DNA of 64,000 nucleotides, taken from contig JBOEHE010000024.1 in assembly GCA_050633785.1 (NCBI GenBank), positions 62,001 to 126,000 of the forward strand. Direction: 5' to 3'. The notes below the pieces were generated by a model. The model saw only the letters and a program-made list of their open reading frames with translations. It searched no databases and was not told the origin of the DNA. Shown here one piece after another: positions 1 through 7,880 of this stretch (within the stretch, counting starts at the first letter, position 1; every line of letters starts with the position of its first letter). The position numbers and the translations under genes are program-made. Origin of the DNA: CALKZN01 sp050633785. Lineage in GTDB: Bacteria; Pseudomonadota; Gammaproteobacteria; Arenicellales; Arenicellaceae.

Positions 1-1151
1 CCCAGAGAGCATCGCCCGGTGGTTTGTTGATTACCGAAGCGACTCATATTTCACCAGAAGCAACACCTGTCTGGACCATTTATTCGGCAGTGCGGGAAAA
101 AGGTGGGCATGTTCCGGGAATTTGGACAAAAGAGCAAGCTCTAGGGTGGAAACGTGTGACTCGTGAAGTTCACAGAAAAGGAGCTAAAATTTCTTGCCAA
201 TTATTGCATACTGGCAGAATAGCCCAACCTGGAATAGGGGACCACCCAATTGTGAAAGGCAAAGACTTTCCTTTGCCGCCCGTATCGTCATCTGCAGTGC
301 CACTGGTCGCAAAAACTGAAAAGGGTGATTATAACTGGGATCAGCCGGCAGCTACCCCTAAAGCGCTTTCCAAAGATGAAATAGCTAGAGTTTGCCGTGA
401 CTATCAACATGCGGCGAATAATGCCTTGCGAGCTGGCTTTGACTATGTGGAACTGCATGCAGCGCATGGTTATCTTATCGATCAATTTCTATGTGATGGC
501 GTCAATCAACGTACCGATGAGTATGGCGGATCCATTGAGAACCGTTGTCGCATTTTATTTGAGGTAGTGGCTGCTTTGGTAGAAACTGTCGGAGAGGGAC
601 GGGTTGGTGTCCGTTTATCACCAACGGCTCTGGATCCAGAAACGGGCGCTCAATCCCAGACGTATTTTGATGCTACTTGTTCTGACCCTGAGCGAACCTA
701 TTCTCATGCCATCAAGGGTTTGAACAGGTTTCCGCTGGCCTATCTTTTACTGACCGAACCACGAGTGGGTGGTTTGTCATCAATGCCTGAAGACGACAAG
801 GCTTATACTCACCCATTGAGCAATGCGATGTTTCGAGAGCTTTTTCAAGGGGTCTTGATCGGGGCTGGTGGGTTTACGCCAATAAATGCTGAGAAAGCGG
901 TTGCTGATGGTTTCTATGACATGATTGCGTTTGGTCGCTGGTTTCTAGCCAACCCGGATTTGCCAGAACGGTTAAGATTCGGTAAACCTCTTAATGTTTA
1001 TGACCGCGATACGTTTTATGGGGGTGGTGAGCAGGGTTATGTTGATTACCCCAAGTGGAACCAACTTGCGCAAGGCAGTGCAATGGCAAAATATCGCCTT
1101 ATGGAGCAAGAACAGATTGGTACCTCCTTAAGCCGAGCAAAAAAAACATAG
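1..1151 (+). CDS. Old yellow enzyme family alkene reductase (NemA-like), 5' truncated
   Basis: FMN-dependent NAD(P)H:flavin oxidoreductase of the old yellow enzyme family, which reduces activated alkenes such as N-ethylmaleimide or nitro compounds in the cytoplasm. The frame is open to the left edge; residues encoded before base 24 (ending SPGG) continue straight into LLITEAT, which aligns with the conserved interior of NemA-type enzymes, so the true start lies outside the window and the TTG at 24 is not a start. The substrate and FMN motif HAAHGYLIDQF is encoded near base 454, and the C-terminal FGRWFLANPDLP segment near 930 is typical of the family. The 3' end is intact. The exact substrate cannot be told. 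No clear terminator follows. Confidence 0.88.
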   Translation, partial: QRASPGGLLITEATHISPEATPVWTIYSAVREKGGHVPGIWTKEQALGWKRVTREVHRKGAKISCQLLHTGRIAQPGIGDHPIVKGKDFPLPPVSSSAVPLVAKTEKGDYNWDQPAATPKALSKDEIARVCRDYQHAANNALRAGFDYVELHAAHGYLIDQFLCDGVNQRTDEYGGSIENRCRILFEVVAALVETVGEGRVGVRLSPTALDPETGAQSQTYFDATCSDPERTYSHAIKGLNRFPLAYLLLTEPRVGGLSSMPEDDKAYTHPLSNAMFRELFQGVLIGAGGFTPINAEKAVADGFYDMIAFGRWFLANPDLPERLRFGKPLNVYDRDTFYGGGEQGYVDYPKWNQLAQGSAMAKYRLMEQEQIGTSLSRAKKT

Positions 1152-1216
1152 CACGCCTGAAAACTTTTTGATTTCTATGCAGGAGTAATTTCGTTGTTAT
1201 CTTGGGGTTCTCTGAT

Positions 1217-1244
1217 TTGATGATAAACATGATCATGGTATAGT
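1217..1244 (+). promoter_or_regulatory. Sigma70-type promoter for the RNA methyltransferase gene
   Basis: TTGATG (1217-1222), a 16-bp spacer and TATAGT (1239-1244). Transcription would start about 7 nt after the -10 box, at 1250-1252, coinciding with the ATG at 1252. No Shine-Dalgarno sequence is visible, so the message may be leaderless. Inferred from motif match only. Confidence 0.5.
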
Positions 1245-1251
1245 CCGCGCC

Positions 1252-2556
1252 ATGAGACCTGCTGCCCAAATTCAAGCTGTTATTGAGCTTTTAGATATTC
1301 TTAAAGAGAATCCGTATCCCGCCGACCGTACTATGGCGAATTACTTTCGAGCCAGACGTTATATTGGATCCAAGGATAAGGCGGCAATTTCGGAATGGTT
1401 TTATACCGTGTTACGTCAAAGAGCGAGCCTGACCTATCTGGTTGAACAGTGTGGGGGAGAAGATCATCCCCGTGATTTGTTGATTGTGGCACTGCATCAG
1501 TCTGGTCAGATGCCAGCCGAGATTTTTACAGGTGAAGATTACGCTCCTGAAGCGTTGAGCACTGCAGAAAGGACTATGTTAGAGGCATTACAGGCTGCTG
1601 ATTTGAACGGCTTGTTAGCAATAGCCCCTGTTGCTGTACAAGGCAATATGCCGGAATGGTTGACTCCGCTATTACAAAATAGCCTGGGAGAGCGTTTTAT
1701 GGACGAAATGCAAGCGATGCAGCAAAGAGCAAGCACTGATATTCGAGTTAACTTGCTTAAAGCCTCCAGAGAAAAAGTTCTTGAAAGCCTCAAGGATGAA
1801 GGCTATACGGTGTCAGAGACATCTGTGTCGCCCTGGGGTTTGCGCTTTGATGGACGGGTAGGTTTGTTTAATTTGAAATCGTTTAAACAGGGTTGGTATG
1901 AGGTGCAGGACGAAGGTTCACAGTTGTTGGCACTGGTTACCAATGTTCAGTCAGGGCAAAAGGTGGTTGATTTTTGTGCCGGCGCTGGGGGAAAAACTCT
2001 GGCTTTGGCGGCAATGATGAATAATAAAGGTGTGATTCATGCTTGTGATGTGCACTCTAGACGTTTGGAAGAGCTGGGGAAACGGGCCAAGCGAGCAGGG
2101 GTGCATAATATCCAGACTCACCTGCTAAGCACGGAACGTGATAAATGGGTTAAACGCAATGTGGGTAAAATGGATGTGGTTTTGTTGGATGCTCCCTGCA
2201 GTGGCAGCGGCACCTGGCGACGTAATCCTGATGCCCGCTGGAATTTGACCGAAGAAGCTTTGCAGCAATTACAGCAAACCCAACAATCGATCCTAGACAG
2301 TGCATGTCGCCTGGTAAAGCCAGGGGGGAAGCTGGTTTACGCGACCTGTTCATTGCTTAAAGAAGAAAATGAACAACAGGTTGAACAATTTCTGATGAAT
2401 CATCCTGAGTTTGCAGCTGCTGAGTTGCCGGATATAGGCAATGCCGGGCAGTTGACAGAATCTGACCACTACCAGATGCGTACCTATCCGGGTATGAGTA
2501 GCATGGATGGTTTTTTTGTGGCTGTGCTGACGCATACACGTCAGCACAACGCGTAA
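1252..2556 (+). CDS. RsmB/NOP2-family RNA (cytosine-5) methyltransferase
   Basis: Class I SAM-dependent RNA m5C methyltransferase of the Sun/NOP2 family, acting on rRNA or tRNA. The SAM-binding segment VVDFCAGAGGKTL is near residue 240. The two family cysteines are present: the PC motif in DAPCSGSGTW (about residue 316) and the catalytic TC motif in YATCSLLKEEN (about residue 364). The N-terminal 160 residues resemble the NusB-like region of RsmB (Fmu), but the protein is not next to fmt/def as rsmB usually is, so I do not assign the symbol. It is transcribed alone, converging with the ABC-F gene nine bases away. Start ATG 1252 is placed by the promoter immediately before it. Confidence 0.85.
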   Translation: MRPAAQIQAVIELLDILKENPYPADRTMANYFRARRYIGSKDKAAISEWFYTVLRQRASLTYLVEQCGGEDHPRDLLIVALHQSGQMPAEIFTGEDYAPEALSTAERTMLEALQAADLNGLLAIAPVAVQGNMPEWLTPLLQNSLGERFMDEMQAMQQRASTDIRVNLLKASREKVLESLKDEGYTVSETSVSPWGLRFDGRVGLFNLKSFKQGWYEVQDEGSQLLALVTNVQSGQKVVDFCAGAGGKTLALAAMMNNKGVIHACDVHSRRLEELGKRAKRAGVHNIQTHLLSTERDKWVKRNVGKMDVVLLDAPCSGSGTWRRNPDARWNLTEEALQQLQQTQQSILDSACRLVKPGGKLVYATCSLLKEENEQQVEQFLMNHPEFAAAELPDIGNAGQLTESDHYQMRTYPGMSSMDGFFVAVLTHTRQHNA

Positions 2557-2565
2557 AAATACGTT

Positions 2566-4155
2566 TTACTTACCGTCTTTCTTTTTCAGGAAATCATCAT
2601 AATTGCCACTGAAATCGTCAATGTTGTCTGGGTTGATCTCAATAATACGGTCGGCCAGGCTGCTGACGAATTCTCGGTCATGGCTGACAAAGAATAATGT
2701 GCCTTCATAATTATCCAGAGCCAGATTTAATGATTCGATAGATTCCATATCCAGATGGTTGGTCGGTTCGTCCATAATGATGATGTTAGGCTTTTGCATC
2801 ATTATCTTGCCAAAGAGCATGCGGCCTTTTTCTCCACCAGATAATACTTTCACGGATTTACCAATGTCATCTTTAGAGAACAACATTTGTCCCAGAACAG
2901 CACGAACTGCTTGTTCATCCTGATTGGGTTGACGCCATTGCTGCATCCACTCAAATACGGTCGCGTCAGTTTCGAATTCAGCTTCATGGTCCTGGGCATA
3001 ATAACCAAAGCTGGTATTTTCCGACCATTTTACGCTGCCGCTGTCTACAGATGTTTCACCCATCAACGCTCGAATCAATGTTGTTTTTCCTACGCCGTTC
3101 TGACCAATAATCGCAACGCGTGAACCAACCTCAAACGTGGCGCTGAAATCTTTGAAAAGAGGTTCTTCAAATGCTTTACTGATGTTTTCCAACTCAAGGG
3201 CCAGGCGAAATAGTTTTTTATCTTGTTGAAAGCGGATAAAGGGGTTAACCCGGCTTGAAGGTTTGATTTCATCCAGTTTGATTTTTTCAAGTTGCTTGGC
3301 GCGTGATGTCGCTTGTTTCGCCTTGGATGCATTGGCTGAAAAGCGGCTGACAAACTGTTGCAGCTCGGCGATCTGGGTCTTTTTCTTGGCATTCTCTGAT
3401 TGCATGCGTTCACGTGCTTGTGTGGCGGCAGTCATGTATTCATCATAGTTGCCGGGAAACAGAGTGATTTCCCCATAATCCAGGTCAGCCATGTGGGTGC
3501 AGACGGTGTTCAGGAAATGGCGATCGTGTGAGATGATCACCATGGTACTCTTTCTTTCGTTAAGTGTCTTTTCCAGCCAGCGAATGGTGCTGATATCCAA
3601 ATTGTTCGTTGGCTCGTCCAATAATAAAATATCAGGGTCAGCAAACAGTGCCTGTGCCAGTAGGACTCTCAACTTCCAGCCAGGGGCGACTTCGCTCATT
3701 GGTCCGGTATGTTGTTCAATGGGAATGCCTACGCCCATCAATAATTCTCCAGCCCGGCTTTCCGCCGTGTAGCCATCCAGCTCTGCGAAGGCGACTTCAA
3801 GGTCTGCCACTTTCATGCCTTCCTCTTCGCTCATTTCTGGCAGGCTGTAAATGCGGTCGCGTTCTTGTTTTATTTCATAGAGTTCTTTGTGGCCCATAAG
3901 AACCGTATCAAGTACGGTAAACTCTTCATAACCAAATTGATTCTGGTCGAGTTTGGCGATTCGGTCATCGGGAGTGCAGGAAACATTGCCGCTGCTTGGG
4001 TCCAATGAACCATCCAGGATTTTCATGAAGGTAGACTTACCGCTGCCATTGGCGCCAATAAGCCCATAACGGTTGCCATTGCCAAAGCTGACCGAAATAT
4101 TTTCGAACAGAGGTTTGGCACCGAACTGCATTGTGATGTTGGCTGTAGAAATCAT
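2566..4155 (-). CDS. ybiT: ABC-F family ATPase YbiT
   Basis: Soluble twin-ATPase ABC-F protein of the YbiT group, which acts on the ribosome rather than in membrane transport. 529 residues, with near line-by-line agreement with E. coli YbiT as I recall it. Walker A motifs are GANGSGKST (about residue 34) and GQNGVGKTT (about 355); Walker B/D-loop motifs LLLDEPTNNLD and IIMDEPTNHLD; the second signature is LSGGEKGRM while the first is the diverged SEVAPGWK typical of YbiT. The inter-domain linker (about 240-310) is charged and helical. No transmembrane segment. It ends nine bases from the convergent methyltransferase gene and is monocistronic on the minus strand. Confidence 0.93.
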   Translation of the reverse strand: MISTANITMQFGAKPLFENISVSFGNGNRYGLIGANGSGKSTFMKILDGSLDPSSGNVSCTPDDRIAKLDQNQFGYEEFTVLDTVLMGHKELYEIKQERDRIYSLPEMSEEEGMKVADLEVAFAELDGYTAESRAGELLMGVGIPIEQHTGPMSEVAPGWKLRVLLAQALFADPDILLLDEPTNNLDISTIRWLEKTLNERKSTMVIISHDRHFLNTVCTHMADLDYGEITLFPGNYDEYMTAATQARERMQSENAKKKTQIAELQQFVSRFSANASKAKQATSRAKQLEKIKLDEIKPSSRVNPFIRFQQDKKLFRLALELENISKAFEEPLFKDFSATFEVGSRVAIIGQNGVGKTTLIRALMGETSVDSGSVKWSENTSFGYYAQDHEAEFETDATVFEWMQQWRQPNQDEQAVRAVLGQMLFSKDDIGKSVKVLSGGEKGRMLFGKIMMQKPNIIIMDEPTNHLDMESIESLNLALDNYEGTLFFVSHDREFVSSLADRIIEINPDNIDDFSGNYDDFLKKKDGK

Positions 4156-4277
4156 AAAAATACCTGAGAGAACTTGTTAATATAGCGTCGGCGCGTACTG
4201 TGCCAGTTTCTTGACTTTCGATCAATGTTTGTCAGCTTATTTCTGCTGGCTATTTTACCGGGTAGTAGGCCCTTGGA

Positions 4278-4625
4278 ATGATAATGACATATTCAATAGA
4301 TAACTTTTTGCAGCAGAACCCTGATTCAATTGAATTCAAAGATACAATGGCTTTGATTGACACTCATTATGAATTTGTAGAAATCGCATTTAATAATGGG
4401 AATGTCAGTAATGCCGCGGGCCAAAATTCAGGCTCATGTAAAATATTGTCTTTTGCCCGGCGACAGGGTTTGTCCGTTGACAAGACTTTGGCTTTATTTG
4501 GGCAGTATTACCGTGAGGATGTTCTGCAACACCCGCAGGGAGAAGACCATCAGAACATTCGTCAGTTTATGTTGCATGGTTGGGATGGAGTTGAGTTTTA
4601 TGGTGAAGCACTGACAGAAAAATGA
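4278..4625 (+). CDS. HopJ type III effector family protein
   Basis: Small cytosolic protein (115 aa) of the HopJ family. The family is named after a Pseudomonas effector but is common in free-living gammaproteobacteria without type III secretion; its function there is unknown. Conserved features visible are FKDTM, AGQNSGSCKI, the FGQYYREDVL helix, HPQGEDHQNIR and the terminal GWDGVEF stretch. No secretion machinery lies in this window, so an effector role is not supported. Two in-frame starts are possible (ATG 4278 and ATG 4284), neither with a strong Shine-Dalgarno. The gene is divergent from ybiT with a 122-bp shared upstream region. Confidence 0.82.
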   Translation: MIMTYSIDNFLQQNPDSIEFKDTMALIDTHYEFVEIAFNNGNVSNAAGQNSGSCKILSFARRQGLSVDKTLALFGQYYREDVLQHPQGEDHQNIRQFMLHGWDGVEFYGEALTEK

Positions 4626-4681
4626 ACTCCATTGTTGAAGATTGATACTGCCGAGGATAATCATTGATGCAGTAAATTCAT

Positions 4682-5455
4682 CTATTTGATATCGACATTA
4701 ATTCCCATCAACTTCCATTTTATACCCTCATAGATATATTTGAGTTTAAACTGTAATTGGGGTTGAGTGGGATAATGGCCCTGAACGACTAGAATATCTT
4801 CTTCGTTTATAATAGGAAGAGGTTCAAATATTGGAGTATAGGAATTGATTGCGGGAAGCATATTGATTTCTTTGTCGACAAATGGCTGAAAGATTTGTTT
4901 GAATTGCTCGATGCTGGTTTGCTTTTGCCATATATAAGCGATATGGGAATGAAAGGCTGAAAAATCTTTTGCGTTGACTGATTCGGCAAATTTCAACAGA
5001 CTGGTATCAATCAGTGCGACTAACTTTGTGTTATCCGGTAGTTTTCCGGATGGGTGAGTCACTATGCCTGCTTGAGGAATAAATAACGAAAAAATTTTCC
5101 ATGTTCCATCTTCTTTGATCAATACTGATTGCAAGTTAATGGTGTTTCCTGTGCTGGTGGTGATGGAACCTTGTAACTCTCCGATGGAGCCGGATATTGA
5201 ACGTGAATTCCAAGAAAATTTTTGGGTAGAAGCCAGAGATGATGTCGTTAAAAAGCTTGTGAACTCAGGTTCAGAGATTGTGTTTTGAAAATCGTTTGAT
5301 AGATGTGAATAGGCATTCGAAAAATTCTTAAGTTGAATATCGCTTAAGAAAGTGTCAGCAGTCTTGGTCATCTCTGAGGTCATAAAAAATACCAGACCGA
5401 CCGTAGATCCAATAAGAACACAAATACAGCTTATTACGATAAAGAGTTTTTTCAT
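4682..5455 (-). CDS. Uncharacterised membrane-anchored protein with a duplicated domain
   Basis: Not recognised as a named family. Residues about 4-26 form one hydrophobic segment after MKK, so the protein is probably an N-terminally anchored periplasmic protein or one with an uncleaved signal. The rest appears to be two related units: residues about 30-130 (TADTFLSDIQLKNFSNAYS..., ending TWKIFSLFI) and about 150-257 (LLKFAESVNAKDFSAFHS..., ending KWKLMGINV). Each begins with a helix and a phrase of the type K-N/D-F-S-x-x-x-S and ends in a W-K-hydrophobic strand, as in NTF2-like/DUF4864-type folds. It is monocistronic and AT-rich. The fold assignment is inference; the function is unknown. Confidence 0.6.
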   Translation of the reverse strand: MKKLFIVISCICVLIGSTVGLVFFMTSEMTKTADTFLSDIQLKNFSNAYSHLSNDFQNTISEPEFTSFLTTSSLASTQKFSWNSRSISGSIGELQGSITTSTGNTINLQSVLIKEDGTWKIFSLFIPQAGIVTHPSGKLPDNTKLVALIDTSLLKFAESVNAKDFSAFHSHIAYIWQKQTSIEQFKQIFQPFVDKEINMLPAINSYTPIFEPLPIINEEDILVVQGHYPTQPQLQFKLKYIYEGIKWKLMGINVDIK

Positions 5456-5997
5456 AAGAATTAAGGCTTAGGTTTGAAACTGAGAGGATTATAGATTATT
5501 AAAATATGGGCTAAATAAGGTGGACTAAGATGGTGGGCTAAAATTGACCTTAAAGCTATTGGGGTAAATCGCCGTCCATAGCGAGTGCTTTAAGATCAAA
5601 ATTAACCTGAGAGGCATTTTAAACGTTAAAAACATCAATACTTGTAATTTTCGAACATGGTTTCCTTACTAAAGTTTAAGGCTGAAAAAAAACAAACCCA
5701 CCGCTCTGGTGGGTTTGTTTTACCTGGCGGGGAGGTCGGTAGTAGCCGATACCAGGATTTTATCAAGAGCACCTTCCTCTCAATGCCATGATTCGAATAA
5801 TGTGTTGTATTTTGGTCCCTGAAGAGAGTTTCTATGGTCCGTTGTTATGATGTTTACTCTATTTTCTGCGTGTTTATAAGCTTGTTTTCAGCGCTGATAT
5901 TTCAATAAGTACCGTTGAACATGAAAATCATATATTAGCATGCTTAAGTATTAAAAATAAAGCATTCTTGTGAGATAGCTGTTTAGAATAGTTTTCT
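5456..5997. other. Intergenic region with several RNA-like hairpins and no ORF
   Basis: 542 bp without a convincing gene. It holds an 8-bp inverted repeat CTTAAAGC/GCTTTAAG at 5549-5556 and 5587-5594 with an inner CTAT/ATAG match; the strong 14-bp terminator-like stem at 5689-5721; and directly after it nested short stems CCTGG/CCAGG (5723-5727, 5752-5756) enclosing TCGG/CCGA (5736-5739, 5746-5749). The run of stems may belong to an untranslated RNA, but no known RNA family was recognised. Confidence 0.35.
5689..5721. terminator. Symmetrical terminator-like hairpin
   Basis: A perfect 14-bp inverted repeat AAAACAAACCCACC / GGTGGGTTTGTTTT (5689-5702 and 5708-5721) with the loop GCTCT. A-rich sequence on the left and T-rich on the right let it work in both directions. 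It is more than 230 bp from the start of the minus-strand gene on its left and 275 bp before the XRE gene, so the transcript it ends is not obvious. Confidence 0.65.
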
Positions 5998-6357
5998 ATG
6001 ATCTCACTTCAAGAACGGATGTCACAGGCCTTGCGTCACTCAGGCAAAAAACCTAGTGCTTTGGCGCGTTATCTCGGTATATCCGAGTCAGCAATTTCGC
6101 AGTGGGTGAATGGTCCAACGAAAACAGTGAATTCAACTTTGGTGATCAAAGCGGCACATTTTCTGGGAGTATCCGCTTTCTGGTTTTCTACTGGAGAGGG
6201 AAATATGCTGCAAATGGGTGTCAAAGAAGAACGTGTTCCCTATTCGACCAACAGCAAAAAAGAAATGGTTTTGCTGGATAAATACCGTCAATTATCTCGT
6301 GCCAAACAAGTGCGTCTGCATGATTTTCTAGACGGGCTGCTTCCCAAGACTAAATAA
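5998..6357 (+). CDS. XRE-family helix-turn-helix regulator
   Basis: 119-residue DNA-binding protein of the XRE/Cro-cI type. The HTH occupies residues about 5-60: LQERMSQAL, then SALARYLGISESAISQW, which is the classic turn and recognition helix. The C-terminal half lacks a LexA-like peptidase or cupin domain and ends in a short helical segment (LLDKYRQLSRAKQVRLHDFL), so it is a minimal regulator of the kind found beside prophages or toxin-antitoxin loci, although none is visible here. The upstream region (5880-5997) is AT-rich. Targets are unknown. It converges with the HAD phosphatase gene 18 bp away. Confidence 0.8.
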   Translation: MISLQERMSQALRHSGKKPSALARYLGISESAISQWVNGPTKTVNSTLVIKAAHFLGVSAFWFSTGEGNMLQMGVKEERVPYSTNSKKEMVLLDKYRQLSRAKQVRLHDFLDGLLPKTK

Positions 6358-6375
6358 AACAAAACCCCAGTTGGT

Positions 6376-7038
6376 TTAATGATGTTCCTGGATCAGGCGT
6401 AATAAACCTGCTGGTGAGTTGGTGATGAAATCTGGTTGCCAATCAGCGACATCGGTGTCTTTGTCAAAATACCCCCAATTGGCTGCAGCAGTGTGCATGC
6501 CAGCAGCTGTGCCTGCTTGAATGTCGCGAACGTCATCACCGACGTAAAGACAGTTGCTGGGTGCTAAGTGCAATAAAGTAGTGCAGTGTAGCAAAGGTGC
6601 GGGGTGTGGTTTGTTGACCGATAGTGTGTCTCCACAGACGGTGATTGATGAGCGTTTGTCCAAATTCAATTGTTGCAGTATAGGGGTGGTCAGGCGCTCC
6701 ATTTTGTTAGTGACTATGCCCCATAAAATGCTATTGTTTTCACAATAATCGAGGACGTCCAACATGCCTTCAAATGGTTGGGTGCCAATGCAGATATTCT
6801 GAGCATATATGTCCAGAAACTCTTGCTTTAATGTTTCAAAATCGGAGTCCTCGGCTGTTTTGCCAAAGCCAACCTGAATCATTGCTGCTGCACCGCGTGA
6901 AACACAGCGCATAGCTCGATCAAATTCTGCCTCGGGTTTCTGGTGTGACTGTAACAGAATATTCAGTGCATTGACCATATCTGGGGCTGTGTGAAGTAAG
7001 GTGCCATCCAGGTCCAGTAATAGGGCTTTTAGTTTCAT
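6376..7038 (-). CDS. mupP: HAD phosphatase of the MupP/Gph type
   Basis: Haloacid dehalogenase-like phosphatase, 220 aa. Motif I is DLDGTLLHTAPD (catalytic Asp about residue 9), motif II is in WGIVTNK, and motifs III/IV are the Lys of NKPHP and GDDVRDI. Position directly after ubiG matches the Pseudomonas order ubiG-mupP; MupP dephosphorylates N-acetylmuramic acid 6-phosphate in peptidoglycan recycling, while related Gph proteins act on phosphoglycolate. The sequence alone does not separate these, so the symbol rests on gene order and the shared APSNCLYVGDD region. Third gene of the minus-strand mtaD-ubiG-mupP operon, 94 bp after ubiG. Confidence 0.72.
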   Translation of the reverse strand: MKLKALLLDLDGTLLHTAPDMVNALNILLQSHQKPEAEFDRAMRCVSRGAAAMIQVGFGKTAEDSDFETLKQEFLDIYAQNICIGTQPFEGMLDVLDYCENNSILWGIVTNKMERLTTPILQQLNLDKRSSITVCGDTLSVNKPHPAPLLHCTTLLHLAPSNCLYVGDDVRDIQAGTAAGMHTAAANWGYFDKDTDVADWQPDFITNSPAGLLRLIQEHH

Positions 7039-7132
7039 AAGGAATGAGTTGGAAGTATCAGGTTTTTATTAACGTACGGATGAATTCACTTACACGATAT
7101 AACGAGGTCTTCTATTGCGGTGAAGTGCCAGT

Positions 7133-7864
7133 TCAGTCGCTTTTAATGGTGTACATTAAGTAGTTGACGTCGACACCTTTGTCGAGTTTATAGTGCTTTG
7201 TCAGTGGATTGTAGTGCATGCCAGTCATGTGTTTGGTATCCAGGCCAGCGTTACGCGCCCATTGATCTAACTCGGCGGGTTTAATCAGTTTCTGATATTC
7301 ATGAGTGCCTTTGGGCAGCATGTTTAGAACATATTCAGCACCAACAATGGCAAATAACCAGGCTTTGGCATTGCGGTTGATGGTTGAAAAGTAAACATGG
7401 CCGCCGGGTTTGACCAGGCGCGCGCAAGCGCTGATAACGGATGCTGGGTCTGGCACATGTTCAAGCATTTCCAGGCAAGTAACAATATCGTATTCACCAG
7501 GGCGTTGCTCAGCAAGTTCTTCTGCAGTGGTTTGTTGGTATTCAACATCGAGGTTGCTCTCCAGTAGATGTAGCTTAGCCACATTTATAGGGGCTTCACC
7601 CATATCAATACCGGTCACTTCAGCACCCAGTCTGGCCAGACCTTCAGAGACCAGTCCGCCGCCACAGCCAATGTCGGCTACTTTCATCCCAGCAACAGGG
7701 CTATGTTCATTAATGTAATTGATTCTCAGTGGGTTGATATCATGCAGTGGTTTGAATTCGCTATCGCGATCCCACCAGCGTGACGCCAATTCATTAAATT
7801 TTGCAATTTCGGCATCGTCAACGTTATTTGTGTTTACTGTCTCGTTCATAGTCGTTTTTGACAT
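7133..7864 (-). CDS. ubiG: Ubiquinone biosynthesis O-methyltransferase UbiG
   Basis: SAM-dependent enzyme performing both O-methylations of ubiquinone synthesis. 243 aa, the normal length. Family markers seen are FNELASRWWDRDSEFKPLHD near residue 25, NPLRINYI, the SAM loop VADIGCGGGLVSE (about residue 61), TCLEMLEHVPDP, and the terminal NYLMYT motif. It lies 16 bp after mtaD and before the MupP-type phosphatase, probably co-transcribed. Start ATG 7864 is in-frame with a short upstream spacer; no nearer alternative fits the family N-terminus. Confidence 0.95.
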   Translation of the reverse strand: MSKTTMNETVNTNNVDDAEIAKFNELASRWWDRDSEFKPLHDINPLRINYINEHSPVAGMKVADIGCGGGLVSEGLARLGAEVTGIDMGEAPINVAKLHLLESNLDVEYQQTTAEELAEQRPGEYDIVTCLEMLEHVPDPASVISACARLVKPGGHVYFSTINRNAKAWLFAIVGAEYVLNMLPKGTHEYQKLIKPAELDQWARNAGLDTKHMTGMHYNPLTKHYKLDKGVDVNYLMYTIKSD

Positions 7865-7880
7865 TAAAGTCTCTGGTGTT

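Noticed and set aside
24..1151. Full-length gene starting at TTG 24
   Set aside because: Coding sequence continues to the left edge in the same frame and the homologous N-terminus is missing, so the gene is truncated by the window.
4278..4625. HopJ protein as a type III secreted effector
   Set aside because: No secretion system, chaperone or hrp-type sequence is nearby, and the family is common in free-living bacteria.
5998..6357. XRE regulator as evidence of a prophage or toxin-antitoxin pair
   Set aside because: No integrase, phage structural gene or adjacent toxin-like ORF is present; the neighbours are an ordinary minus-strand operon and noncoding DNA.
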